From positions 1-64,000 of the forward strand of contig BLSF01000071.1 in NCBI GenBank assembly GCA_012862575.1: 64,000 nt of DNA, in the 5' to 3' direction. Every line of letters begins with the position of its first letter. The stretch's first letter is position 1. The stretch comes from Parietichytrium sp. I65-24A (Eukaryota; Sar; Bigyra; Thraustochytrida; Thraustochytriidae). Made by a program: the position numbers and the translations under genes. Under the pieces are notes generated by a model that ran no database searches, was not told where the DNA came from, and worked only from the letters and a program-made list of their open reading frames with translations. Below are positions 41,686 to 51,633 of this stretch, in pieces.

Positions 41686-44600
41686 ATGAAGTCCCCGTTC
41701 GGGAGCCTCGTGCTAGCCTCTGCGCTTGGCGCGGGGAGAGCAGTGAGCTCAGTACCTTGCGCAATTACCAGCTTCGAACCCTCTGTCATTTCGGCGGACA
41801 GCGCAAGTTCTTTCGACATCATCGGCTCCGCCTTTCCTGTGAATAGCACAGTTTCTCTTCATCCAGCAGGAAACTCAGCCACTGAGATTCCTTTGTCAAG
41901 CTTCGCCCTCAATAGTGATGGCCTTCGCTTTACCTTGGAAGTGGACGCGCAACAGCTTACTTCTCGTACAAGCTATCACGTTGTGGTGAAAGATGCTGAG
42001 GGTAATGACATCTGCGATTCGTATTTGACAGGCGGGGTCTTTGCCAACGCAGACCTCGTTTTCAACACATGGTACACGAAGAACTCAGCAGGTGACTTGA
42101 AGTCCGAACCCCTCCTGAATGCATTCGGAAAAGACAAGCTCACAATTGTTCTGGACAATCTCTACCCGACGATTGACGATAACATCATCATCAAATACAA
42201 AGACACGAGCAGCGCCTGGTACACAACCACAACGGGTACATTCACTTCCGTTCAGGGTTCATATGCGGTCGAGACAACCACCGTGCCCGTCGAGCGACCG
42301 GATAATTGGATCTTGTCTTGTGATGACGAATTCAAGCCAGTTCAACAAGGAGACTGCGTTCCAGACCTCATCTATGAAGTCTCTGTATCCATCGACAAAG
42401 GACAGACGTTTTCTACGCCGGCACAAGTCACGTTTGGGTGGCAACCACGTGTCCGAATTGCCTTCATTTTTCCTCAAGCTGTCGATGACTTCAGCTGGAA
42501 TGCTCAGATCAATAGCGCAAGAATTGAAGTCGAGTCCATATTTGGCTTGACCATCGACGCGTCGACGTACTATGAGGACATTGTGGAAGGTGACTACGCG
42601 CCATACCAAGAGAGCGTACAAACTACTTTTGCCGACGGTGTGGAGGTGCCGGAATACATCGACGATGGCGAAGGTAATTTGGTAGAGAACATTTACTACC
42701 CCGCCATCAACCTGATGACGCAACTCTGCGATAAGGACTATGACCTCATTGTCTGCACCTCATCGTCGTATTCCAAGCAGATTTTGGACATGGCAGACTA
42801 TGCAGGCTGCCGCAAAGAAGGTGACGGTTCCGACCCCGATGCCGCGGAACATATCACATACTTTGGAGGAACCGGAACCAGTTACTTTAGCAAAGGTGAT
42901 ATTGTGTCCAATGCCTATGCGAAAACATACCAGACGAGATACCTTGCCGGTCTGGCTGCAGGGTTTGTGCTGAAGGCGGAGAGGGCAAAGAAAGATGAGG
43001 ACGGCACGTACAACGCAACCGAGCCGCCTTGCATTGGATTACTGAACCCATACGCACTTGCCAGTCCATACGCTATCAACGCGTTTGCTGTGGGATGCAA
43101 AGAGGCTTACTCGGACTGTCTCATTCGCATGGTATTCGTCAATGCATACCGAGAAGCTCAAACGGAGGAAGACGCTGCCGCCTTTCTATACAATATTGGC
43201 AAATGCTCAATCTTGATGCAAGCCACAAACTCCAGAGAAGCGCAAGAGTATTATCGGGACGCAGGCGGCCAGAGTATTGGTTCCAACTATGATTTGAGGT
43301 ATCTGGTAGGAGACTCTGTCATCACCTCGGAGATGATCGTTTGGACATCCACTGTCAAGCACTACATCGATCAAATCAGGGACGGAATTTGGAACGCAAC
43401 TGAGCGCGCACTGGACAGCAGTCTGCAAGAGTCGCTGTTGTTTGGAATGGGAGAAGACGCAGTGGACATCTCCGAACACTTTAGTCCAAAGCTCGATACC
43501 ATCCACCAGGAATACATCCAAGCAAAGCGGGCAGAGCTGAAGAAGGCGAAAGGGACCGACGCATATCACCATATCTTTTGCGGACCAAATATCAAGAAGC
43601 GATGGATCCTTATTTACGAAGATGGATCACGGAAGTATGGTTGTGGTAAGCAGGTGGAGTTTGAGCGTCAGGAGGATCCCGTGGATTTTGACCCGACTCA
43701 CTTCTGGAGCGCGGACGGTACAGCGTTGACGGCCAATGACACCATTACAGAGACTGATTGCTTGGACGAGTACAGCGTTCGGTACAAGACTGTAGGCAGA
43801 AACGACTACTTTGTGGACGGCATCGAGCTCATAGAACCCCAATACACTCCTTTCGGTTTGATTCATGGAAGCAAATTCGGAACCGATGCCGGCAACTGCA
43901 CAACCGCGATTGGCCTGCAGACTGGCAAAGGCTCTTTTGAGTCTCCGTACTCGTACCCACATTGCGATGGAAGTCAGTGGAGGATCGTTCGGGGTGTATG
44001 CAATCCTGCCACCATGAACTCCACCATCAACTATGAGTGGCTCACGGACGAGAGCAACGCGACAATGTATTGCGGAATCGAAGCCGACATTGCTGGAAAG
44101 TATTCGCAAATTATGGAGCTGCCGGTCTATGAAGACGCGGTCCCTTGCGACTATGTGGTCATGAGCTCGGCTCCAGCGTCTGTAGGAATCGCTCTGAGCG
44201 TGTTTGGGATTCTCTTCAACGTTCTGATCATCGTCATGTTGCTCATATTCCGAAGGCACGCCGCCGTCCGAGCCACCCAGCCTGGATTGGTGATGGTGAT
44301 GGCTGCCGGAGGTGCGTTGCTGTGTGCGTCAAACTTTCTCTTTGTTGGGGAGCCAACAGGCACTCTGTGCAGCGCAAGAATCTTCTGTTTCAACGTCGCG
44401 TTCGACATTGTCTTCGCGACGCTGTGGGCTAAGATCTATCGCGTCTTCAAGCTCTTCAGCGAGGTCAAGAAGCTTCGCAAGGTGGTTGTCAAAATGAAGG
44501 ACATGTTTATTCTGGCGGCGGGACTGGTCCTCTTGGACGTGGTCATAATTGCGATCTGGTTTGGCGTGGACCCAGTGATGCCCACCAACGATCACGACGT

Positions 44601-45069
44601 CGCAGTAACCAATCTCCCGACACGCAACCTGAGCACATCGACAGATACGGACAACTTGATCGAGTACACAGTGTGCAAATCGTCTGGGGATATTTTCCCA
44701 CTGATTGTGCTGTTCTTCAAGGTGCTTTTGATTGCTTCTGCGTGCGTTCTTGTCTTCAGCTCTAAGAACATCCCATCTTCTTTCGTGGAGCACAAGTTTA
44801 TCATCTTGTCGGTGTACAATACGGCAGTTTTCTCCGGTGTCGTTCTGATCTTGACAAACTCTGACGACCAGGGCACAGCGTTCATAATCCACTGTATCGG
44901 AACGGTCTTGGGAAGCGCGATCGTGAACGGCTTGTTGACTTTGCCTCGTCTGTTCCTTGCCACCGAGATTTGGAAGGTTAGCACAGTGGCTCCGACTACT
45001 GACAACGTGACAAGCAATGCAGAAACTGATTTCTCGCAGCGCAAATCAAATGCTCCAAGCGGGAACTAA
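41686..45069 (+). CDS. Class C 7TM receptor with BMP-type ectodomain (receptor C, chimeric)
   Basis: 1127 residues, intronless, ATG at 41686 with signal peptide (MKSPFGSLVLASALGAGRA). The N-terminal sandwich (CAITSFEPSVISADSASSF) is its own. From 42256 to about 44204 it matches receptor B almost base for base except in short pockets near 43142-43219, 43317-43363 and 43586-43698. From 43936 to 44930 it matches receptor D almost base for base, and the stretch shared by both tracts is common to all three genes. BMP-like domain about 255-568, 7TM about 828-1090, with YRVFKLFSEVKKLRKVVVK after TM3. The tail is short and Ser/Thr-rich (NVTSNAETDFSQRKSNAPS). It reads as a gene-conversion mosaic of B and D. 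Confidence 0.88.
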   Translation: MKSPFGSLVLASALGAGRAVSSVPCAITSFEPSVISADSASSFDIIGSAFPVNSTVSLHPAGNSATEIPLSSFALNSDGLRFTLEVDAQQLTSRTSYHVVVKDAEGNDICDSYLTGGVFANADLVFNTWYTKNSAGDLKSEPLLNAFGKDKLTIVLDNLYPTIDDNIIIKYKDTSSAWYTTTTGTFTSVQGSYAVETTTVPVERPDNWILSCDDEFKPVQQGDCVPDLIYEVSVSIDKGQTFSTPAQVTFGWQPRVRIAFIFPQAVDDFSWNAQINSARIEVESIFGLTIDASTYYEDIVEGDYAPYQESVQTTFADGVEVPEYIDDGEGNLVENIYYPAINLMTQLCDKDYDLIVCTSSSYSKQILDMADYAGCRKEGDGSDPDAAEHITYFGGTGTSYFSKGDIVSNAYAKTYQTRYLAGLAAGFVLKAERAKKDEDGTYNATEPPCIGLLNPYALASPYAINAFAVGCKEAYSDCLIRMVFVNAYREAQTEEDAAAFLYNIGKCSILMQATNSREAQEYYRDAGGQSIGSNYDLRYLVGDSVITSEMIVWTSTVKHYIDQIRDGIWNATERALDSSLQESLLFGMGEDAVDISEHFSPKLDTIHQEYIQAKRAELKKAKGTDAYHHIFCGPNIKKRWILIYEDGSRKYGCGKQVEFERQEDPVDFDPTHFWSADGTALTANDTITETDCLDEYSVRYKTVGRNDYFVDGIELIEPQYTPFGLIHGSKFGTDAGNCTTAIGLQTGKGSFESPYSYPHCDGSQWRIVRGVCNPATMNSTINYEWLTDESNATMYCGIEADIAGKYSQIMELPVYEDAVPCDYVVMSSAPASVGIALSVFGILFNVLIIVMLLIFRRHAAVRATQPGLVMVMAAGGALLCASNFLFVGEPTGTLCSARIFCFNVAFDIVFATLWAKIYRVFKLFSEVKKLRKVVVKMKDMFILAAGLVLLDVVIIAIWFGVDPVMPTNDHDVAVTNLPTRNLSTSTDTDNLIEYTVCKSSGDIFPLIVLFFKVLLIASACVLVFSSKNIPSSFVEHKFIILSVYNTAVFSGVVLILTNSDDQGTAFIIHCIGTVLGSAIVNGLLTLPRLFLATEIWKVSTVAPTTDNVTSNAETDFSQRKSNAPSGN

Positions 45070-47408
45070 GAAGTAGTTTCACATATTATTAATTTTATAT
45101 AGTTCTATATCTCGAGAATTGAGTACAAAACACAAAGCAACATCATCCTGCCCGAAAATGCGCGGAGGAGTTTCCATGAAAGCCTCGCATGCGCAACGCC
45201 TTCTCAGTCTTCTCATTCTCATCTTCTAAGCATAGAGAGCATTTGTGTTCCTGGTCAAGTTGAACGAGAAGCCAGAGGCACGCTTGGAAGAAGTCCGAAA
45301 CCGTACACCTGGCAATCCTGAAGGGTAAATTTCGAAAAGGCGTTGATTGATGTAAAACGCGTCTTGGCATTGGGCGCGATATGACGGTAGCGCTGGCGCT
45401 TTGGCACTGGGATTAACAACTTTTTAACGTCCCACTGGGACGCTCGTTGGCAACTGACGCAACCAAGCACTACTGAGAGAAGAGTTGCACTTTCAAGTCT
45501 TGAATCGGGGAGGAAGAGCTTACAATCAACAGCGGACGGCCACACTTCCAGCTGCCGCCCAATTTCGTGCGTAGGTGGGCGAGCGTATGTACACGAATGG
45601 ATCTGTAGGTACTGTAGGGTCTCCTTCTTGTTTTGGGTTCAGGCCGATGGTATGAAAGAAGGTTTCCACAGCACCAAGGGAGTCTCTCTCTTCCAGGCTC
45701 TTCATATTGAGCATCTTTTAGATTGTAGAAGCTGTGGATGCCAAGTCTTCTTCGAGGAGGAAGTCGACGTTCGAAACAACCCAAAAAACATGCAGGCGGG
45801 TGGTCAATTCAGTCAACTCCGTAAAATCGTGAACTTGCTGAGTTCGTGGCGAGAAAAACACCTCCGACTCTTTAAGTGCGGAACAGGATCACTGCCGCCG
45901 GAAACGTGCTTTTCGTGCATTGATCAAAAGCCGTTTGCAACTCGTCCACCATCACAGACCCTCCTGCCTTGTCCGCGCTAATCCCGCTCTCTCAGACAAT
46001 TGACGCTCCGAGAATCTGCTTCATCCAGATGTTCCAAATATTTCCAAATCTATAAACAAACTGGTTTGCTAATCTTCGATTGGATGGTAGGTAGTTGATT
46101 GATGTCGCGCTTTCATCTTTATCGATGCCGGCCCTGGCGAGTAATGGACTAACTGTGAATTTTGTAGTTTTCACAGTCAAAGATTACAACGCGAAACTTA
46201 GAGATAGATACTCAGACACAGAATGTACCATCCACTGTCAGAAACTCTGTGGGTCGCGATTCCGTTAAAATTCCGTATCACTGCAAGCACTGACTGTGAG
46301 TGTGAGGTGAGATTAATCTCGGGTCAATCTCGGCCTAATTCTCTACCGATAGTGGTGGCTAGGCCATGATAGGACTACTGAATCTCGTACCGCAGTTTGT
46401 TGGGAGGGAACTGGTCCAGTGAAAGTAAAATATAAGGTTCTGAGTACTAGTACCGGTAATGTGCTTCTCAGTCATGGTCGAGAGATGTCGAGAGAGTATC
46501 AGAGAAAACAGAGATAAGAGATGACAAAAGAGAGAGAGAGAGCGCTGGTAGAGTGGAGAATTGAGGATGGACTGACCGATTTGTGAACGAACGAAGTTGC
46601 GGCGAGGGTACTATCACTATCTGGCTAGCCACCAGGACTGGTTGTTGTTAACCCATGATAATCCCTACCGCTGTCAGAAATCGAAATAATTAATCCGAAA
46701 ATAATTTTTCTTACTCCACGAAAAAAAAAAAAAAAAGAATAAAAAAATGTTGAACTGCAATTTAACTGCAGGGGGAAGAAGTAGGCCTGCCGTGGGGCGC
46801 GTAGGCACTGCAAAAGCGCATGCGTGAAGGTCACTGACAGTGAGTACTGATGTAGACCGTTGCGAGATCCTGAGTCAGGTTGGTTCTAACATGTGAGTAC
46901 TGACAGCGAGCCTTTGAAAGTGAGCCAGCCACTGAGGCATGGCATGCAGTGCCAGTAACGGTATAGTGAATCGGTTTGTGTGCTTGTGCGGAATTAAAAC
47001 TCTGCGACCATGCACCTAAACAGATCGTAGATTAAGAGGCTCGAAAAGTGGTGGAATTTGACGCGCTCCTTCAACTTTCATGGAATTCAAGACATGTTTC
47101 CGACGCCTTCGAGGTCATACCAGGTCATAGCAACAAGCAAAAGGAAATGTGTGAGGCGGAGGTTCCACTGCCAGGTTCCACTGCACAACTTATTTTCGCC
47201 ACCCTTCCCCACTCAAATCGTGCCCACGGTTCAGGAAGGACTCAACGGTAAGAATTGAGACCCAAAGTACCCAAGTGCAAGCCAGTGTCCGACCAGCCTT
47301 GACTGTGATTGCTGACGGCGAGCAAAACCCGATCGAGCTCCGGCCGCGAGCGGCTTAGCAAGTGCAAGTGTGTGCGATAATCTCGAGGCCGATAAGTTGG
47401 ACAAAACC
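45070..47408. other. Spacer between receptors C and D
   Basis: 2.3 kb without a supported coding region. It holds a run of 16 A at 46721-46736, the 10-bp palindrome GTACTAGTAC at 46444, GA-rich sequence near 46525, and several copies of the recurrent word (46289-46300, 46832-46850, 46893-46910). Confidence 0.6.
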
Positions 47409-50400
47409 ATGAGGGTTCCCTTTTGCGGTCTCGCGCTGGTCTCTGCGCTCGCGGTGGGGAACGCGGGGCCATCTTCGTCCTTATCAAATTGCGCGATTAC
47501 TGGCTTTGAGCCCTCCGTCGTTCCTGAAGGCATCGCTTCGACTGTGGACATTGTTGGGTCATTCTCGGTCAATAGCACTGTAATTCTTCATCAAGCCGGT
47601 AACGCTTCAGCAGTGATTCCAGTTTTAGATACAGCATTGAGCAGCGACAGCCTTCGAATCTCCATCTCCGTTGCCGCCAACGAACTTTCTGAAGGCACGT
47701 CATACCAAGTCATCGTGATTGACGATAACAACTCACAACTTTGCAACTCCTATGCGACTGGGGGATTCTTCGCTCATGGAGAAGTATCTTGGAGTACATA
47801 CTATACGAAGAACTCCGTTGGAACACTGAAATCTGAGCCTCTTTTGAATGCTTTTGGGAAGGATAGGCTGGTGATCGTTCTCGACGGTATCTACCCAACG
47901 TCGTCGGATAATGTTATCGTCAAGTACCAAGACGCGCAAAGTAGCTGGTACACCACAACACCCGGAAGTATCATTGCTGTGGAGGGCCAATATGCTGTGG
48001 AAACAACCACGCTGTCCATGGAGCGTCCAGAGAATTGGCTCCTGGCCTGTGACGACGAATTCAAACCTGTGAAAGATGGTGACTGCATCCCAGATCTTCC
48101 ATATTACATCTCGGTGTCAATTGACAAAGGTCAGAGCTACAGTAACCCCGTGCAAATTGACTTTGGATGGGTGCCGAGAGTACGAGTTGCGTTCATCTTT
48201 CCCAGATCCGTTGATGACTTCAGTTGGAACGCCCAAATTAATCGTGCAAGAATCGAAGTCGAGTCCATATTTGGCTTGACAATTGACGCCTCAACCTATT
48301 ACGAAAATATCATCGAGGGGGATTACGCTCCATACCAGATCAACAAACAATTCACATATGCCAATGGTGTGGAAGTGCCTGAATATATTGACGACGGCAC
48401 TGGTAATTTAGTGGAGAACATATACTATCCAGCGATGCATTTGATGACGGAGTTGTGCGACAATGACTATGATCTGATTGTGTGCACATCATCCTCGTAC
48501 TCCAGGCAAGTCATAGATATGTCGTCGTACGTTGGTTGTCATAAGGAAGGCAACGGGTCCCACCCCAATGCCACAGAGCACATTACATACTTTGGAGGGG
48601 CCGGTACCAGCGCTTGGAGTAAAAATGCCTATGTTTCGAATGCATATGCAAAGACTTATCAGACAAGATACCTGGCTGGTCTTGCCGCTGGATTTGTCCT
48701 CGGAGCAGAGAGAGCAGAGAAGGAAGCAAAGAACTTATACAATGCCTCAGAACCACCGTGCATTGGCCTTCTCAACCCGTTCCCCCTTGCAAGCCCTTAT
48801 GCAATAAACTCGTTTGCGCTGGGCTGTAAAGAGGCCTATTCTGACTGTCTCATTCGCATGGTATTCATCAACTCATTCCAAAAACCCCAGACTGAGGAAG
48901 ATGCCGCTGCCTTCTTGTTCAATGTAGGCAAGTGTTCAATCTTGATGCAAGCCACCAATTCCAGAGAAGCGCAGGTGTACTACCGAGACGCCGGCGGGCT
49001 TAGCATCGGCTCAAACTATGATCTGAGGTATTTAGTCGGAGACTCCGTTATCACTTCAGAGATGATTAGCTGGACATCCACTATCCAGCATTACATCGAC
49101 CAAATCAGAGATGGACTGTGGAATGTTACTGAGCGCGAACTCGACACAAGTCTGCAAGAAGCGCTGCTGTACGGAATCGGAGAAGGCGCTGTGGATATCT
49201 CGGAGTACTTCAGCCCCAAGCTCGATACGGTTCATCAAGAGTACATTCAAGCAAAACGAGCTGTTCTGAAGAAAGCAAAAGGGACCGACGCATACCACCA
49301 TATCTTTTGCGGCTCGAGTTTCAAGAAGAGATGGATCGTAGCTTATGATGGAAACAGCAAGGTTGTCGGCTGTAGCGGTCAACCAGAATATGTCAGATAC
49401 GACGAACCGGTAGACTTTGAGATCACCGAATTCTGGAATGCCGAAGGAGAAACGCTTACTGCTGGTGACAACATCACCGAGACCGACTGCTTGCACGAGC
49501 TTGGTGTAATCAATAGAGCCAAAGGAAGGAACGACTTTTTCCTGGACGGTATTGAGCTCGTGGACGCCCAATACACTCCTTTTGGCATGGTTCATGGAAG
49601 CAAACTTGGTGAAAATGCTGGCAACTGCACCACTGCAGATGGTTTACAAGCCAGCATGGGCTCCTTTGAGTCTCCGTACTCGTACCCACATTGCGATGGA
49701 AGTCAGTGGAGGATCGTTCGAGGTGTATGCAATCCTGCCACCATGAACTCCACCATCAACTATGAGTGGCTCACGGACGAGAGCAACGCGACAATGTATT
49801 GCGGAATCGAAGCCGACATTGCTGGAAAGTATTCGCAAATTATGGAGCTGCCGGTCTATGAAGACGCGGTCCCTTGCGACTATGTGGTCATGAGCTCGGC
49901 TCCAGCGTCTGTAGGAATCGCTCTGAGCGTGTTTGGGATTCTCTTCAACGTTCTGATCATCGTCATGTTGCTCATATTCCGAAGGCACGCCGCCGTCCGA
50001 GCCACCCAGCCTGGATTGGTGATGGTGATGGCTGCCGGAGGTGCGTTGCTGTGTGCGTCAAACTTTCTCTTTGTTGGGGAGCCAACAGGCACTCTGTGCA
50101 GCGCAAGAATCTTCTGTTTCAACGTCGCGTTCGACATTGTCTTCGCGACGCTGTGGGCTAAGATCTATCGCGTCTTCAAGCTCTTCAGCGAGGTCAAGAA
50201 GCTTCGCAAGGTGGTTGTCAAAATGAAGGACATGTTTATTCTGGCGGCGGGACTGGTCCTCTTGGACGTGGTCATAATTGCGATCTGGTTTGGCGTGGAC
50301 CCAGTGATGCCCATCAACGATCACGACGTCGCAGTAACCAACCTCCCGACACGCAACCTGAGCACATCGACAGATACGGACAACTTGATCGAGTACACAG

Positions 50401-50828
50401 TGTGCAAATCGTCTGGGGATATTTTCCCACTGATTGTGCTGTTCTTCAAGGTGCTTTTGATTGCTTCTGCGTGCGTTCTTGTCTTCAGCTCTAAGAAAAT
50501 TCCCGCATCGTTCGTGGAGCACAAGTTTATCATCTTGTCGGTGTACAATACGGCAGTTTTCTCCGGTGTCGTTCTGATCTTGACAAACTCTGACGACCAG
50601 GGCACAGCGTTCATAATCCACTGTATCGGAACGGTCTTGGGAAGCGCGATCGTGAACGGGTCGTTGACTGTGCCTCGTCTACTCCTTGCAACAGAAATTT
50701 GGAAAATGGACAGCTCAGTCACGCCGTACTCAGTCAACACGACAGCCAACAATTCAAGCAGACCAGAAACTGACTTCTCCAAGAATAATGCCACTTCTGC
50801 AGTGCCTTCTACTACTTCCTCCGAATAA
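47409..50828 (+). CDS. Class C 7TM receptor with BMP-type ectodomain (receptor D)
   Basis: 1139 residues, intronless, third tandem paralogue. The ATG at 47409 starts the signal peptide (MRVPFCGLALVSALAVGNAG). Order: IPT/TIG-like sandwich with GFEPSVVPEGIASTVDIVGS, second sandwich, BMP-like domain (about 259-570: RVAFIFPRSVDDFSWNAQ, DLIVCTSSSYS, GSNYDLRYLVGDSVITSEM), Cys-rich linker, 7TM from about 833. Its ectodomain is clearly diverged from B and C, but from 49665 to 50659 it is nearly identical to C. The tail is Asn/Ser/Thr-rich (NATSAVPSTTSSE) with several N-x-S/T sites on a stretch predicted to be cytosolic. The ligand is unknown. BMP proteins of bacteria bind nucleosides and related small molecules. 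Confidence 0.88.
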   Translation: MRVPFCGLALVSALAVGNAGPSSSLSNCAITGFEPSVVPEGIASTVDIVGSFSVNSTVILHQAGNASAVIPVLDTALSSDSLRISISVAANELSEGTSYQVIVIDDNNSQLCNSYATGGFFAHGEVSWSTYYTKNSVGTLKSEPLLNAFGKDRLVIVLDGIYPTSSDNVIVKYQDAQSSWYTTTPGSIIAVEGQYAVETTTLSMERPENWLLACDDEFKPVKDGDCIPDLPYYISVSIDKGQSYSNPVQIDFGWVPRVRVAFIFPRSVDDFSWNAQINRARIEVESIFGLTIDASTYYENIIEGDYAPYQINKQFTYANGVEVPEYIDDGTGNLVENIYYPAMHLMTELCDNDYDLIVCTSSSYSRQVIDMSSYVGCHKEGNGSHPNATEHITYFGGAGTSAWSKNAYVSNAYAKTYQTRYLAGLAAGFVLGAERAEKEAKNLYNASEPPCIGLLNPFPLASPYAINSFALGCKEAYSDCLIRMVFINSFQKPQTEEDAAAFLFNVGKCSILMQATNSREAQVYYRDAGGLSIGSNYDLRYLVGDSVITSEMISWTSTIQHYIDQIRDGLWNVTERELDTSLQEALLYGIGEGAVDISEYFSPKLDTVHQEYIQAKRAVLKKAKGTDAYHHIFCGSSFKKRWIVAYDGNSKVVGCSGQPEYVRYDEPVDFEITEFWNAEGETLTAGDNITETDCLHELGVINRAKGRNDFFLDGIELVDAQYTPFGMVHGSKLGENAGNCTTADGLQASMGSFESPYSYPHCDGSQWRIVRGVCNPATMNSTINYEWLTDESNATMYCGIEADIAGKYSQIMELPVYEDAVPCDYVVMSSAPASVGIALSVFGILFNVLIIVMLLIFRRHAAVRATQPGLVMVMAAGGALLCASNFLFVGEPTGTLCSARIFCFNVAFDIVFATLWAKIYRVFKLFSEVKKLRKVVVKMKDMFILAAGLVLLDVVIIAIWFGVDPVMPINDHDVAVTNLPTRNLSTSTDTDNLIEYTVCKSSGDIFPLIVLFFKVLLIASACVLVFSSKKIPASFVEHKFIILSVYNTAVFSGVVLILTNSDDQGTAFIIHCIGTVLGSAIVNGSLTVPRLLLATEIWKMDSSVTPYSVNTTANNSSRPETDFSKNNATSAVPSTTSSE

Positions 50829-51633
50829 ATACCTTTCGCGTTCACGCACATGATTGACTTCCCCAATTTTAAATTGTAATTTGTAAATTGAGATACCTAC
50901 AAGCCACCCAAACTTGTACTCGCTACGCTTTCCAAAAGTGTCTTTAAAAGCGTTCCCAATTGTCTCTCCAACTTTTCATTCATCTCTCCAAAAATTGATT
51001 GAACAAACAAAATAAATCCCAACTCCGAACACATACGCAATGCACTATCTCAGCCTAGCTCTAGAGTCCAGAGAGAGCGGATCAATCCGCTGCTGAATCT
51101 GCGCAGCACTAGTACATTACTGTAGAGTACCTTCCCTTAACCGTGCGCGAGGACCCTCGCAACCGCGCCCGCATTCCCAGAACGTTCCCCGGGAGAACAC
51201 ACCAACCATAGCGCGCACCCTTCTGTACTGTACTTGTCTTCTTATCCTGTCTCATCTCTGCCTCTGTGCGCTTTCTCTTGTCTTAACAGCGGATCTCAAC
51301 GCAAGGCAAACCAACCCAAACGCAAACCCAAACTCAAACGCAAACCCAAACTCAAACTCAAACGCAAACTCAAACGCAAACTCAAACACCGGAGTACACG
51401 GGAGTATACCGGAGGAAAGGGAATCGGAGAGTGTGCTTGGTTGGTGTGGCAGAGGAAGCGTCCGGCGTGAGAGGATACCAGCTTCGCACAACGTCGCCAC
51501 GAAGAGGAGGGAAACGGTGTGCATACTTGTCGTTGCATACCGTTGCGAAGAGGAAGAGGAAGAGGAAGAGGAAGAGAGAGAAAGAGTGGACGGACGGTTT
51601 GGGGAAGAAGAGGGGGACCTTCGGGGCCTGGAA
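50829..51633. other. Intergenic region upstream of the longin-like gene
   Basis: It holds a six-base repeat tract of CAAACN words at 51306-51388 and a (GGAAGA)n tract near 51545-51575, probably in the promoter or 5'UTR of the next gene. The frame is open upstream of the chosen ATG but is low in complexity and probably untranslated. Confidence 0.6.
51306..51388. repeat. Hexanucleotide (CAAACN)n tract
   Basis: About thirteen units alternating CAAACC, CAAACT and CAAACG, upstream of the longin-like gene. Confidence 0.92.
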
